Shown: in pieces, positions 45,850 to 53,782 of the stretch
Layout of the letters: each line of letters opens with the position of its first letter
Position numbering within the stretch: position 1 is the first letter of the stretch
Assembly (NCBI RefSeq): GCF_014642635.1
Contig: NZ_BMIQ01000009.1
Span: forward strand, 161,049-225,048
Direction: 5' to 3'
Origin: Aureimonas endophytica
Lineage (GTDB): Bacteria; Pseudomonadota; Alphaproteobacteria; Rhizobiales; Rhizobiaceae
Length of the DNA: 64,000 bases
Translations under genes and position numbers: made by a program
Notes under the pieces: generated by a model
Databases searched by the model: none
Seen by the model: the letters and a program-made list of their open reading frames with translations, nothing else
What the model was told of the DNA's origin: nothing

Positions 45850-46938
45850 ATGCAGACCGATGTCGCGAATCCCCGGGGCCATCTGTCCCTCCGTGGCCTG
45901 ACGAAACGCTTCGAAGGCCTGACCGCCGTCGATCATCTCGACCTCGACGTCGCAAAGGGCGAGCTCGTCGCCTTTCTCGGCCCCTCCGGATGCGGCAAGT
46001 CCACCTCGCTGCGAATGATCGCGGGCCTGTCGCAGGCAACGTCGGGCACGATCGCCATCGGCGGACGCGACGTGACGAACGTGCCGCCCTATCGCCGCGA
46101 CATCGGTCTGGTCTTTCAGAGCTACGCGCTCTTCCCCCACATGACCGTCCTCAAGAACGTCATGTTCGGGCTGGAGATGCGCAAGGTGTCGGCAGCCGAG
46201 GCCGAAAGGCGGGCGCGCGAGGCGATCGCTCTGGTTCAACTCTCCGGCCGCGAGGACCGTCGCCCCGCGCAGCTTTCGGGTGGTCAGCAGCAGCGCGTCG
46301 CTCTGGCGCGCGCGCTCGTGATCCAGCCCTCGATCCTTCTCTTCGACGAGCCCCTGTCCAATCTCGACGCCAAGCTGCGCGACGAGATGCGCGCCGAGAT
46401 CCGCGACATCCAGAAGCGGCTCGCGATCACCTCCATCTTCGTGACCCACGATCAGGTCGAGGCTCTCTCTATGTGCGACAAGGTCGCGGTCATGAACGGC
46501 GGGCGCCTGGAGCAGCTCGGCACGCCTTTCGAGCTCTACGAGCGCCCGGCCACGCCCTTCGTCGCGTCCTTCGTCGGCCGCACGAACCGACTGAGCGGAA
46601 CCGCCACCGGCGAAAGCGTGGACATCGGCGGGATGCGCCTGGCGATGCCAGGCCGCCATGCCGGCCCCGTCGACATCATGATCCGTCCGCATCGCATCCA
46701 AATGTCAGTCACCGGGCAGGGAGGGGCGGGCGAGGGCGCGGCGTCGAACCGGATCACGGGAACGATCCGCTCGTCCTCCTATTCGGGCGATCTCCTGCAA
46801 TATGACGTCGCCGCCGAAGGGCAGGTCTTCAGGATCGAGCGCGTGACGCGATCGATCGAGCCGCCGCTGGACAACGGCACGCCCGTCGATCTGTCCTGGC
46901 AGATCGGCGATACTCTCGTCTTCGAGGCCGCCCGATGA
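45850..46938 (+). CDS. ABC importer ATP-binding protein (PotA-like)
   Basis: A 362-residue ATPase with Walker A GPSGCGKS (about residues 46-53), the signature LSGGQQQRVALARALV, Walker B ILLFDEPLSNLD, and a C-terminal TOBE/OB-type regulatory domain from about residue 240. It energises the PotBC-type permease. AGGTGA lies 6 bases before ATG 45850; an in-frame ATG at 45772 gives an unlikely N-terminal extension. Its stop overlaps the next permease by ATGA. Confidence 0.93.
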   Translation: MQTDVANPRGHLSLRGLTKRFEGLTAVDHLDLDVAKGELVAFLGPSGCGKSTSLRMIAGLSQATSGTIAIGGRDVTNVPPYRRDIGLVFQSYALFPHMTVLKNVMFGLEMRKVSAAEAERRAREAIALVQLSGREDRRPAQLSGGQQQRVALARALVIQPSILLFDEPLSNLDAKLRDEMRAEIRDIQKRLAITSIFVTHDQVEALSMCDKVAVMNGGRLEQLGTPFELYERPATPFVASFVGRTNRLSGTATGESVDIGGMRLAMPGRHAGPVDIMIRPHRIQMSVTGQGGAGEGAASNRITGTIRSSSYSGDLLQYDVAAEGQVFRIERVTRSIEPPLDNGTPVDLSWQIGDTLVFEAAR

Positions 46939-47816
46939 CCGCGCTGGCCGTCGCTGCCCGAGGCTCGGGAAAGCCCAGGATCGCGGCGCCCGGACTCGCC
47001 ATCGCGCTCCTGGGGCCGATCGCCATCGTGAACGGCTTCGCCTTCATGCTGCCCGTCCTCAACCTCCTTCGCCTGTCCTTCCAGGAGGCGCTTCCGGGCG
47101 GCGGTCTCGGCGAAGCCTACACGACCGCCAACTGGGCCGGCACGCTCGCGGACAGCTTCTATCTCGACCTGATCTGGCAGAGCGTCACGACGAGCCTCAT
47201 GATCACGGTGTTGGCGCTCGTCGCCTCCTATCCGATCGCGCTCTACCTTCACCGTGCGCGAGGGCGTTGGAAGACCGTCCTCCTCGTGCTCGTCGTCTCG
47301 CCGCTCCTGACATCGGCCGTGGTGCGCACCTATGGTTGGATCGCGATCCTGGCCGATGACGGGCTGATCAACAATCTGCTCCACGTCCTGGGCTTCGAGG
47401 CGGGCGTCCGATTGCTGTTCAACAAGATCGGCGTCGTGATCGGCCTGACCGAAATCCTGATGCCCTACATGATCCTGGCGCTCCTGGCCGGCTTCGGCCG
47501 CCTCGATCCGCGCGTCGAGGAAGCGGCCGAGACGCTCGGCGCCCCACCCTGGAAGGTCTTCTGGCGGGTGGTCGTTCCTCTGACCATGCCGGGCGTGGCT
47601 CTGGGATGCCTTCTCTGCTTCGTCCTGGCGGTGAGTTCCTTCATCACGCCGAAGCTTCTCGGCGGGGGACGTGTCTTCCTGCTCGCCACGGAAATCTACG
47701 ACCAGGCGATCGTGACGCTGAACTGGCCGCTTGCCGCGACCTTGTCGATGATCGTTCTCGTGATCTTCGGCGCGGCGCTCGTTCTTTATTCGCGCCTTCT
47801 CCGCGCCATCGCCTGA
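46935..47816 (+). CDS. ABC importer permease 1 (PotB-like)
   Basis: A 293-residue permease with six predicted transmembrane helices and the EAA loop EEAAETLGAPPWKVFWRVVVPLTMPGV. The membrane-spanning start is PGLAIALLGPIAIVNGFAFMLP. It begins in an ATGA overlap with the ATPase. It is the PotB-like half of an importer whose partner is encoded next. Confidence 0.93.
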   Translation: MTALAVAARGSGKPRIAAPGLAIALLGPIAIVNGFAFMLPVLNLLRLSFQEALPGGGLGEAYTTANWAGTLADSFYLDLIWQSVTTSLMITVLALVASYPIALYLHRARGRWKTVLLVLVVSPLLTSAVVRTYGWIAILADDGLINNLLHVLGFEAGVRLLFNKIGVVIGLTEILMPYMILALLAGFGRLDPRVEEAAETLGAPPWKVFWRVVVPLTMPGVALGCLLCFVLAVSSFITPKLLGGGRVFLLATEIYDQAIVTLNWPLAATLSMIVLVIFGAALVLYSRLLRAIA

Positions 47817-47827
47817 GAGGAAACAGG

Positions 47828-48622
47828 ATGGAAGACCGCCCGATTTCCCCGGCTCTGAAGATCGCCGCCGTCCTGATGTTCGTGTTCCTCCTGGCGCCGG
47901 TGCTTCTCGTCGTGCCGATCTCCTTCTCGGCCGACAACTATATGAGCTTCCCGCCGTCCGGCTGGAGCTTCAAATGGTATGCGGCCTTCTTCTCGAACGG
48001 CCGCATGCTCGAAGCGCTGGGCACGAGTACGCTCCTGGCCCTGATCGTCACGGCTCTGTCGCTGCTGATCGCCCTCCCGGCCTCCTATGCGCTCGTGCGG
48101 TCGAGGATTCTGGGAGCGGATACGCTCCTGGCGATCTTCACCGCGCCGCTCCTCCTCCCCACCATCGTTCTCGGTCTGGCCATACTCATCGTCTTCGCCG
48201 GCAACGGGCTGCTCGGAACGTTCGCGGGGCTGACCATCGCCCATCTCGTCATCGTGCTGCCCTACGCCCTCCGGGTGCTCACGACCTCGCTGTCGGGATT
48301 GCGCATCGTCACCGAGGAGGCGGCATCGACGCTCGGCGCCTCGCCGCTCATGGTCGTCCGACGCGTGACGCTGCCTCTGATGATGCCAGGCATCGTCGCG
48401 ACCGCCGCGCTCGCCTTCCTCGTATCCTTCGACGAGGCGGTGATATCGCTGTTCCTGACGGGGCCGCGTATCACCACCTTGCCCGTGGCGATGTACCAGC
48501 ATGTGGACGCCCATGCCGACCCGCTGGTCGCCTCGATCTCGGTGCTTCTGATCGTGCTGACGCTGGCGGTGGTGATCGTCGTGGACCGCTCGGTCGGGCT
48601 GACGAAGGCCTTCGTGAAATAG
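47828..48622 (+). CDS. ABC importer permease 2 (PotC-like)
   Basis: A 264-residue permease with six predicted membrane helices. The EAA loop EEAASTLGASPLMVVRRVTLPLMMPGI is present near residue 180. ACAGG is close before ATG 47828, 11 bases after its partner's stop. It ends the LysR-nitrilase-RraA-ABC cluster, and only 40 bases later a decayed eutB fragment begins. Confidence 0.93.
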   Translation: MEDRPISPALKIAAVLMFVFLLAPVLLVVPISFSADNYMSFPPSGWSFKWYAAFFSNGRMLEALGTSTLLALIVTALSLLIALPASYALVRSRILGADTLLAIFTAPLLLPTIVLGLAILIVFAGNGLLGTFAGLTIAHLVIVLPYALRVLTTSLSGLRIVTEEAASTLGASPLMVVRRVTLPLMMPGIVATAALAFLVSFDEAVISLFLTGPRITTLPVAMYQHVDAHADPLVASISVLLIVLTLAVVIVVDRSVGLTKAFVK

Positions 48623-48662
48623 AGCGCCTGCGCCAGCGGCTTATCGGCGCGTTATCGGCGGG

Positions 48663-48915
48663 CATGCCTGCGTCTTTGCTGACCTGAGATCTGTCATGGC
48701 GAAGGCGAGCCCGGCCTGCTCGGGCGACGTTCTTGCCAGGCTCGCCGGCGACACGGCGGTGGAGCGGACGATGACGCGGTTCTGCCTCGCGGACCTCCCG
48801 CTGCGCATGTTCCTTTCGGCGGCGTTGATCCCCCGTGAGAGCGACGAGATCACGAGACTGATCCTCGATACGATGGCGAAGCCGCCTTTGCGCCGATCGG
48901 CGGCATGACGGTCGG
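48663..48915 (+). pseudogene. eutB remnant (ethanolamine ammonia-lyase large subunit, N-terminal part)
   Basis: Residues FADLRSVMAKASPACSGDVL ... LADLPL ... LIPRESDEITRLILDT reproduce the N-terminal domain of EutB, the large subunit of cobalamin-dependent ethanolamine ammonia-lyase. The frame then shifts: after ILDT the other frame continues DGEAAFAPIGGMTVG, which fits EutB (DxxAAFAPIxxxTVG). Homology stops at about 48915 where a RES-domain fragment starts. The catalytic barrel is entirely missing, so this is a dead fragment of about 85 codons. The start ATG 48696 is not the original one; homology extends upstream. Confidence 0.75.
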
Positions 48916-49274
48916 CACGAGCGCTTCATGGCCCGCACCGCCGAACCGGAGGGCTGGACGTCACAGTTCCGCGAGATCATGTTCGACGTGAAGCTCGAGG
49001 CGCACGATCTGCGTGGTGACGAAGCGCTGTTCGGAGAGGCGCTGAGGCCGGACAGCTACACGGAGAGCCAAGCGCTGGCGGCCGACCTGCGGGCTGCGGG
49101 GTCGGACGGCATTGCCTATCCGAGCTGCCGCCAGCCGGGCGGCGAGTGCGTCGCGCTGTTCTACTCCGATCTGCAGCGAACCCCGTTCAGGGGCGACACG
49201 TCGACTATCACTGGGATGGTGCGCGGGTCGATTTCTACCGCGAGGTCGGCAGCGGCGCCGTCTACCGCATCTAG
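48916..49274 (+). pseudogene. RES-domain toxin remnant, C-terminal part, frameshifted
   Basis: From HERFMARTAEPEGWTSQFRE through DSYTESQALAADLRAAGSDGIAYPSCRQPGGECVALF this matches the middle and end of RES-family toxins (NAD-degrading partners of Xre-type antitoxins). Near 49183 the frame must change to read VQGRHVDYHWDGARVDFYRE and end at TAG 49274. The N-terminal part with the first catalytic residues is missing, replaced by eutB sequence, so it is non-functional. No antitoxin gene lies beside it. Confidence 0.75.
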
Positions 49275-49446
49275 GCTGAGTCATGAGCGGCATGGCGATC
49301 AAAGCGGTACTCCCCAGCGCGCCCGAACACGCTCGAGAACGCCGTGATTTCCACCCAATTGGTTGCAGTTTAGTTGAAGCTGGCGAGGGACGGACGATCC
49401 GCCTCGTTGATAAATCAGCTAAGTCTCTATTCTTGCTGCAAAGTTT

Positions 49447-49523
49447 TGGCGCACCCGACAGGATTCGAACCTGTGACCTCTGCCTTCGGAGGGCAGCACT
49501 CTATCCAGCTGAGCTACGGGTGC
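49447..49523 (-). tRNA. tRNA-Arg (anticodon CCG)
   Basis: A complete cloverleaf on the minus strand. Acceptor GCACCCG pairs perfectly with CGGGTGC. The stem CTGCC/GGCAG presents loop CTCCGAA with anticodon CCG, reading CGG. The T-arm contains GGTTCGAATCC, the discriminator is G, and CCA is encoded (49447-49449). Its 3' end faces the decayed eutB/RES region. Confidence 0.97.
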
Positions 49524-49650
49524 CCGGGTCCGTGACGGGACCGGTGCGAACCCTAGGGCTCGCATTCGCTTCCTAGCCCATCGCGCGCGGCGCGGCAAGA
49601 ATGCTTCTTCGATCGGCGTCGGCTTCGGCGGAAAGAGGCCGCGATCGTGT

Positions 49651-50640
49651 GTGGCCCATTGCCGCGGCGCGGCCGATCGCGCAAGGGAGGGGCGGATCCG
49701 GAAACGCCCCTTGCTGCACGTCCTGTCGATCACCGCGCCGACCTTCGGCCTGCTTCTCGTCGGCTATGCCGCCGCCCGGCTGCGCCTCTTCGACGAGGGC
49801 GTCGCCGACGGGTTGTCGGCCTATGTCTACACGCTGGCGATCCCCTGTCTCCTGATGCGGACGATTCTGCATTCGCAGATGCCCGACGCCCAGCCTTGGA
49901 CCTATTGGATCGCCTATTTCTCGGGCGTCGCCGTTTCCTGGTCGCTGGCGAGCCTGTCCGCCGCAAAGCTGTTCCGGCGCGGCCGGCGCGAGGCGGTGAT
50001 CTTCGGCTTCGCGGCGGGCCAGGCCAATACGGCGATGGTCGGCGTGCCGCTGATCCTTGGCGCCGTCGGCCCCGATGCCGCGACGCCCCTCGCGCTGCTC
50101 CTCGCGATCCATCTGCCGGTGATGACGGTCGTCGCGACGCTGCTTCTCGAAGGGGCGGGCGAGGCGGGGCTCGCCCATGCGCAGCGGCGCATCCTGCGCA
50201 TGCTCGCCACCCATCCGATCCTGATCGGCATCTATCTCGGCCTCGGGCTGCGGGCGCTCGGGCTCGATACGAGCGGGCCCTTCGACCATCTGGTCGATCC
50301 GATCGCCGCCTCCGCCGCGCCCTGCGCCCTGATCGGCATGGGGCTGGCGCTGGCCCGCCACGGCATCGGCGGCGAATGGGCGGCCGCCGGCCTCATCAGC
50401 GTCCTGAAGCTCGTCGTCCACCCTGCGGTGGTCTATGTCCTGGCGCGACATATCTTCGCGATGCCGCCGGCCTGGTCGGCGGTCTGCGTGCTCTTCGCCA
50501 GCTGTCCGGCCGGCGTCAACGCCTATCTCCTGGCGGCCCGCGAGGGCGTCGGCGCGGGCGTCGCCTCGGCCGCCGTGTCGCTGTCGACGGTGCTTGCCGC
50601 GCTCACCGTCTCGCTTTGGCTGGCGCTCGTCGTCGTTTGA
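49651..50640 (+). CDS. AEC family transporter (auxin efflux carrier-like)
   Basis: A protein of up to 329 residues with about ten membrane helices in two repeats. LSITAPTFGLLLVGYAAARLRLF at the start, FAAGQANTAMVGVPLILGAVGP and ASCPAGVNAYLLA are family segments, including the conserved small/polar helix-break motifs. The family exports organic acids or indole-type acids; the ligand is unknown. The start is uncertain: GTG 49651 (with distant GAGG) or TTG 49711, which fits the typical N-terminus better and gives 309 residues. Confidence 0.87.
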   Translation: MAHCRGAADRAREGRIRKRPLLHVLSITAPTFGLLLVGYAAARLRLFDEGVADGLSAYVYTLAIPCLLMRTILHSQMPDAQPWTYWIAYFSGVAVSWSLASLSAAKLFRRGRREAVIFGFAAGQANTAMVGVPLILGAVGPDAATPLALLLAIHLPVMTVVATLLLEGAGEAGLAHAQRRILRMLATHPILIGIYLGLGLRALGLDTSGPFDHLVDPIAASAAPCALIGMGLALARHGIGGEWAAAGLISVLKLVVHPAVVYVLARHIFAMPPAWSAVCVLFASCPAGVNAYLLAAREGVGAGVASAAVSLSTVLAALTVSLWLALVVV

Positions 50641-50816
50641 GTCCGGCCCGGAGGGATCGGCCATTTTCCCATCGTGAACCGGCACTTATGCCCAAAGTAA
50701 TCGAAGCGGAGCCGTCGCCGTCGATGGTCGTGAAACGATTTCGCCGAGATCAGTGTGGCCCATCGGCAATAGGCAAAGGTGTTCGATCGGTCCTATCCAA
50801 GCGTCATCCTTTTGGA

Positions 50817-51335
50817 ATGTGGCGGCGACTTCCAATGACCCTGCGAGCCGTGTGGCTTTCTGCCATTCTTGTTCTTCCCGGATGCCTCGGCGCGCCGCCG
50901 GAAGACGCAATGCCGCTCCGGCAGGATGTCGGCTATGCGCCGGGCGGCCTCGCGGCGAGAGGAATCGTCGCCGAGCCCCTGGACCCGCTGACGACCGCGA
51001 CGGCCCTTCCGGCCCCGGTCGCGACGCCTGCGCCGGCTCCCGCGCAGAAGCGCGCGGCGCCCGCGCCCATGGCCGCGAACCCGGGCGCCACCGCCGCGCT
51101 CTCCGACGAGACGGCGCCGCCCTACGAGCCGGAGAAGGACCCGATCGTCACCGGGACGATCATCAAGCAGCAGGATCTCACCGATGCCTACAAGATCCGG
51201 GGCGGCAAGGTGATCCTGCCGCCGTCGATCCATGTGCCGGTGATCGACATCCAGGACACCCGCTCCGCGCTGCAGGAGGGCAACGCGGCCGACGAGGGGC
51301 CGGCCTCGCCCGCGCCGGCGGTCGGGCGCCCCTGA
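50817..51335 (+). CDS. Proline/alanine-rich lipoprotein
   Basis: A 172-residue protein with a lipoprotein signal (hydrophobic stretch, LPGC lipobox at about Cys23). A Pro/Ala-rich middle (residues 55-100) likely crosses the peptidoglycan layer, and a short conserved-looking C-terminal part has DPIVTGTIIKQQDLTDAYKIRGGKVILPPSIHVPVIDIQD. The start is ATG 50817 (weak ribosome site) or ATG 50835. It probably sits in the outer membrane or at the periplasmic face. Function unknown. Confidence 0.65.
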   Translation: MWRRLPMTLRAVWLSAILVLPGCLGAPPEDAMPLRQDVGYAPGGLAARGIVAEPLDPLTTATALPAPVATPAPAPAQKRAAPAPMAANPGATAALSDETAPPYEPEKDPIVTGTIIKQQDLTDAYKIRGGKVILPPSIHVPVIDIQDTRSALQEGNAADEGPASPAPAVGRP

Positions 51336-51357
51336 GCCGCGAGGCCCGCGCGCCGCG

Positions 51358-51675
51358 TCAATGCGCGAGCTTTAGCGTGACGACGCCCGCGACGATCAGC
51401 GCGACGCCGGCATAGCGGGCGAGCGAGGTCGGGTCGCCATAGACGAGGACGCCGACGAAGAACGTACCGGCCGCGCCGATGCCGGTCCAGACCGCATAGG
51501 CCGTGCCGATCGGGATCTGCCGCTGCGCCAGCCAGAGCAGCGCGCCGCTGACCGCCATGAAGAGGATCGCCAGCGCGGTGCCGCCAAGGCGCGTCGCCGG
51601 CACCTGGGCCATCTTCAGCCCGACCGGCCAGCCGATCTCGAACAATCCCGCCAGGATCAGATAGAACCAGCTCAT
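51358..51675 (-). CDS. SMR-family exporter, Gdx (guanidinium) subtype
   Basis: A 105-residue four-helix small multidrug resistance protein. The essential membrane Glu13 (AGLFEIGWPVGLK) and GTAYAVWTGIGAAG are present. The start MSWFYLILAGLFEIGW and the VGLK and LALIVAGVVTLKL segments fit the SugE/Gdx branch, whose members export guanidinium rather than broad drugs. It is divergent from a TetR gene and shares a palindromic operator, a pairing typical of local repression. No guanidine riboswitch is evident. Confidence 0.88.
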   Translation of the reverse strand: MSWFYLILAGLFEIGWPVGLKMAQVPATRLGGTALAILFMAVSGALLWLAQRQIPIGTAYAVWTGIGAAGTFFVGVLVYGDPTSLARYAGVALIVAGVVTLKLAH

Positions 51676-51727
51676 GACGATCGCCTCGCGCCTCGCTGCG
51701 GGTGACAACCCGCCGCGACCCTATATA

Positions 51728-51741
51728 AATACGATCGTATT
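51728..51741. promoter_or_regulatory. 14-bp perfect palindrome, candidate TetR operator
   Basis: AATACGATCGTATT at 51728-51741 is perfectly self-complementary and lies in the 84-base gap between the divergent SMR exporter and TetR genes. A TATATAAAT sequence that could be a -10 box lies immediately before it. Such a site suits a TetR dimer that represses both genes. Confidence 0.75.
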
Positions 51742-51759
51742 GAAATAAAGGGGCCGGCC

Positions 51760-52305
51760 ATGGGACGTCGCAGGAGCATCGACCGGGATCGCGTGCTCGA
51801 CATCGCCGAAGGCATCGTCGCCGAGCACGGCGCCGGCGCCCTGACGATCGGCGCGGTGGCCGAGGCCGCCGGCATCACCAAGGGCGGCGTGCAATCCTGC
51901 TTCGGCACCAAGGAGATGCTGATCGCCGCGATGCTGGAGCGCTGGATGGCGGAGGACGACAGCCGGTTCGCCGCCCTCGCCGGCCCCGATCCCTCGCCGC
52001 GCCGGCGCCTCCGGGCCCATGTCGAGACGACGGAACATTACGACCGTCTGGCGCAGACGCGAGTGGCGAGCCTCCTCGCCACGCTGCTCCAGACGCCGGA
52101 GCAGGTGGCCGGCATGCGGACCTGGTACGCCGCCCGCCTTGCCGGGCTCGATCCCGATACGGAGGAGGGGCGGCGGGCGCGTCTCGCCTTTCTGGCGGGC
52201 GAGGGCGCCTTCCATCTGCGGTTCCTCGGTCTCCTGCCGATCGATTCGCGGGAATGGCGCGAGATCTTCGCCGATATCCGCGCGCTGCTGGACGATCCCG
52301 CCTGA
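51760..52305 (+). CDS. TetR family transcriptional regulator
   Basis: A 181-residue TetR protein. The N-terminal helix-turn-helix (residues 9-55: RVLDIAEGIVAEHGAGALTIGAVAEAAGITKGGVQSCFGTKEMLIAAMLE) resembles efflux regulators. The C-terminal part fits a small effector-binding domain. ATG 51760 follows AAAGGGG. It is divergent from the SMR exporter and probably represses it through the palindrome. The ligand could be guanidinium or a cationic toxin. Confidence 0.9.
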   Translation: MGRRRSIDRDRVLDIAEGIVAEHGAGALTIGAVAEAAGITKGGVQSCFGTKEMLIAAMLERWMAEDDSRFAALAGPDPSPRRRLRAHVETTEHYDRLAQTRVASLLATLLQTPEQVAGMRTWYAARLAGLDPDTEEGRRARLAFLAGEGAFHLRFLGLLPIDSREWREIFADIRALLDDPA

Positions 52306-52404
52306 GCGGCGCGCCGCGGGCCGGAACGCGCCTTCCGCTTCGCCGTTCTCCTTTCGAGCCGTGTCCGGGCAAGCCTGCCGCCGGAGGGCCGCGAGGAGGT
52401 GCCG

Positions 52405-52716
52405 ATGTCCGCGACCGATGCGCTCTATTTTCCCCCGACCGGCGAGGAGACGTCGCATTACGTGCTCGTGGCCGTGGCGCCGGGCACCGACGGCCTTTCC
52501 GGCAGGGTGTCGATCGAGGCGCCGAGCGTCGCGTCGAAGGGCGGGGCGGCGGCGCCCGACTATCCCGGCTCCCGCGAGGGCCGGCTCGCCGACATCCTGA
52601 AGGAGGCGGCCGAATTCGCGGCTTTGGGCGGCTATCCGCTGCGCGTCGTCAAGCCGGCCGAAGTGGAATTGCCGGCCGAACTCGGCACCTATGCGGAGCG
52701 GAAGATTTCCGGCTGA
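52405..52716 (+). CDS. Hypothetical 103-residue protein
   Basis: A small acidic, probably soluble protein starting MSATDALYFPPTGEETSHYVL. It has no recognisable motif and no signal peptide. A very good ribosome site (GAGGAGG, spacing 5) precedes the ATG. It follows the TetR gene in the same direction, about 100 bases after it, and stops 22 bases before the converging HTH frame. I see no family match by eye. Confidence 0.6.
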   Translation: MSATDALYFPPTGEETSHYVLVAVAPGTDGLSGRVSIEAPSVASKGGAAAPDYPGSREGRLADILKEAAEFAALGGYPLRVVKPAEVELPAELGTYAERKISG

Positions 52717-52738
52717 CGCATGGGTTCCGGCGCGGCCG

Positions 52739-52930
52739 TCAGCGCGTCAGCGTCTCCACGCTGACGCCGAAATAGGCGGCGAGCGCCTTCAGCGCCTTTA
52801 CGGGCACCGACCGCCGGCCCTCTTCGATCGAGGCGACGAGGGCCGGTGGCAGTTTCGCGCCGTCGGCGATCTCCTCGATCGTCTTTCCATCGGTGACGCG
52901 CAGGCGCAAGAGGTTGTCGGCGAGAGGCAT
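52739..52930 (-). CDS. Small helix-turn-helix protein
   Basis: A 63-residue frame with an Xre-like helix-turn-helix (residues 8-60: LLRLRVTDGKTIEEIADGAKLPPALVASIEEGRRSVPVKALKALAAYFGV). The recognition-helix spacing and GRR ending fit the family, though length is minimal. No clear ribosome site; a TTG at 52960 would add 10 residues. It converges on the hypothetical 52405-52716 gene and lies 61 bases downstream of a flavin reductase on the same strand, so it may be in that operon. DNA-binding is likely; target unknown. Confidence 0.6.
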   Translation of the reverse strand: MPLADNLLRLRVTDGKTIEEIADGAKLPPALVASIEEGRRSVPVKALKALAAYFGVSVETLTR

Positions 52931-52990
52931 GGCGGCGCCGATAGCGGAAAACCGCGCCAATGCCCATGGCGCAGGATGTCGCCCGGCACC

Positions 52991-53587
52991 TCAGTAGGGC
53001 GGCTTCGTCCGGGCGCGCTGGGTCCGGGCCGCCTCCGTCCACCAGGCGAGATCGTCGGCGAAGCGGGGAAAGGCGCGCTGGAGCGCCGCGCCGCTCTCGC
53101 CCACGGGCTCCGAAGCCGCGTCGAAGGCCTGGTCGATGCCGCCGACCGCGAGCGCGCTGGAAATGACGACCATGCCCATTTCCGAGAGCGTGCCGTGCCA
53201 GGCCTGGGCGGCGCGCACCCCGGCGAAGCGGCCGGCGGAATAGCTGGCGATGGCGGCGGGGCGCCAGAACCATTCCTCCAGGAAATGGTCGGTGAGATTC
53301 TTCAGGCCCGGCTGGACGCCCCAGTTGTACTCGCCGGCGACGAAGATGAAGGCGTCGGCGGCCCGGATCTTCTCCGCCAGATCCTCCAGCGCGGCCGGGG
53401 CCCCGCCCTTCGGATATTCCTTGTACATCCGGTCGAGCATCGGGAGATCCAGCGCCTTGGCGTCGATAAGCTCCGGGCTCGCACCGCGCGCGGCGAAGGC
53501 GCGGACGAGATAGTCGGCGAGCCGGATGCCCTGCCGGTCGGCGCGATAGGAGCCGTAGAGGATCAGGATTCTGTCGCCCATCGCCAT
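52991..53587 (-). CDS. NAD(P)H-dependent flavin reductase, flavodoxin-like
   Basis: A 198-residue protein with a flavodoxin-like fold (LYGSYRADRQGIRLADYLVR as phosphate-binding loop; FVAGEYNWGVQPGLKNLTDHFLEEW binds the isoalloxazine). It resembles NADPH-dependent FMN reductases and arsenic- or chromate-type flavoproteins. It probably lowers quinones, flavins or oxidants in the cytosol. Starts at ATG 53587 or 53581. It is divergent from the large decarboxylase gene. Confidence 0.87.
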   Translation of the reverse strand: MAMGDRILILYGSYRADRQGIRLADYLVRAFAARGASPELIDAKALDLPMLDRMYKEYPKGGAPAALEDLAEKIRAADAFIFVAGEYNWGVQPGLKNLTDHFLEEWFWRPAAIASYSAGRFAGVRAAQAWHGTLSEMGMVVISSALAVGGIDQAFDAASEPVGESGAALQRAFPRFADDLAWWTEAARTQRARTKPPY

Positions 53588-53782
53588 GCCTCCGCCGCCC
53601 GGCCGGATCTCGGCGCGGGACCCGTGCTGAAGCCGATTCTAGGCCGGCCGCCTGTCACGGCGAGGCCGCGTCGCGCGTCGCGCCCTTGCGATTCCCGGCC
53701 CATGTCCGCTTTCCCCGCGCATTGTCGTCTGATTGTCATGAAAGCCGACGACAAGTCCGCGCGAGCTTGGAACGGGTGCCCC

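Noticed and set aside
49283-49576. Forward frame reading [20 protein letters not shown]
   Set aside because: A false protein from tRNA-Arg(CCG) on the other strand.
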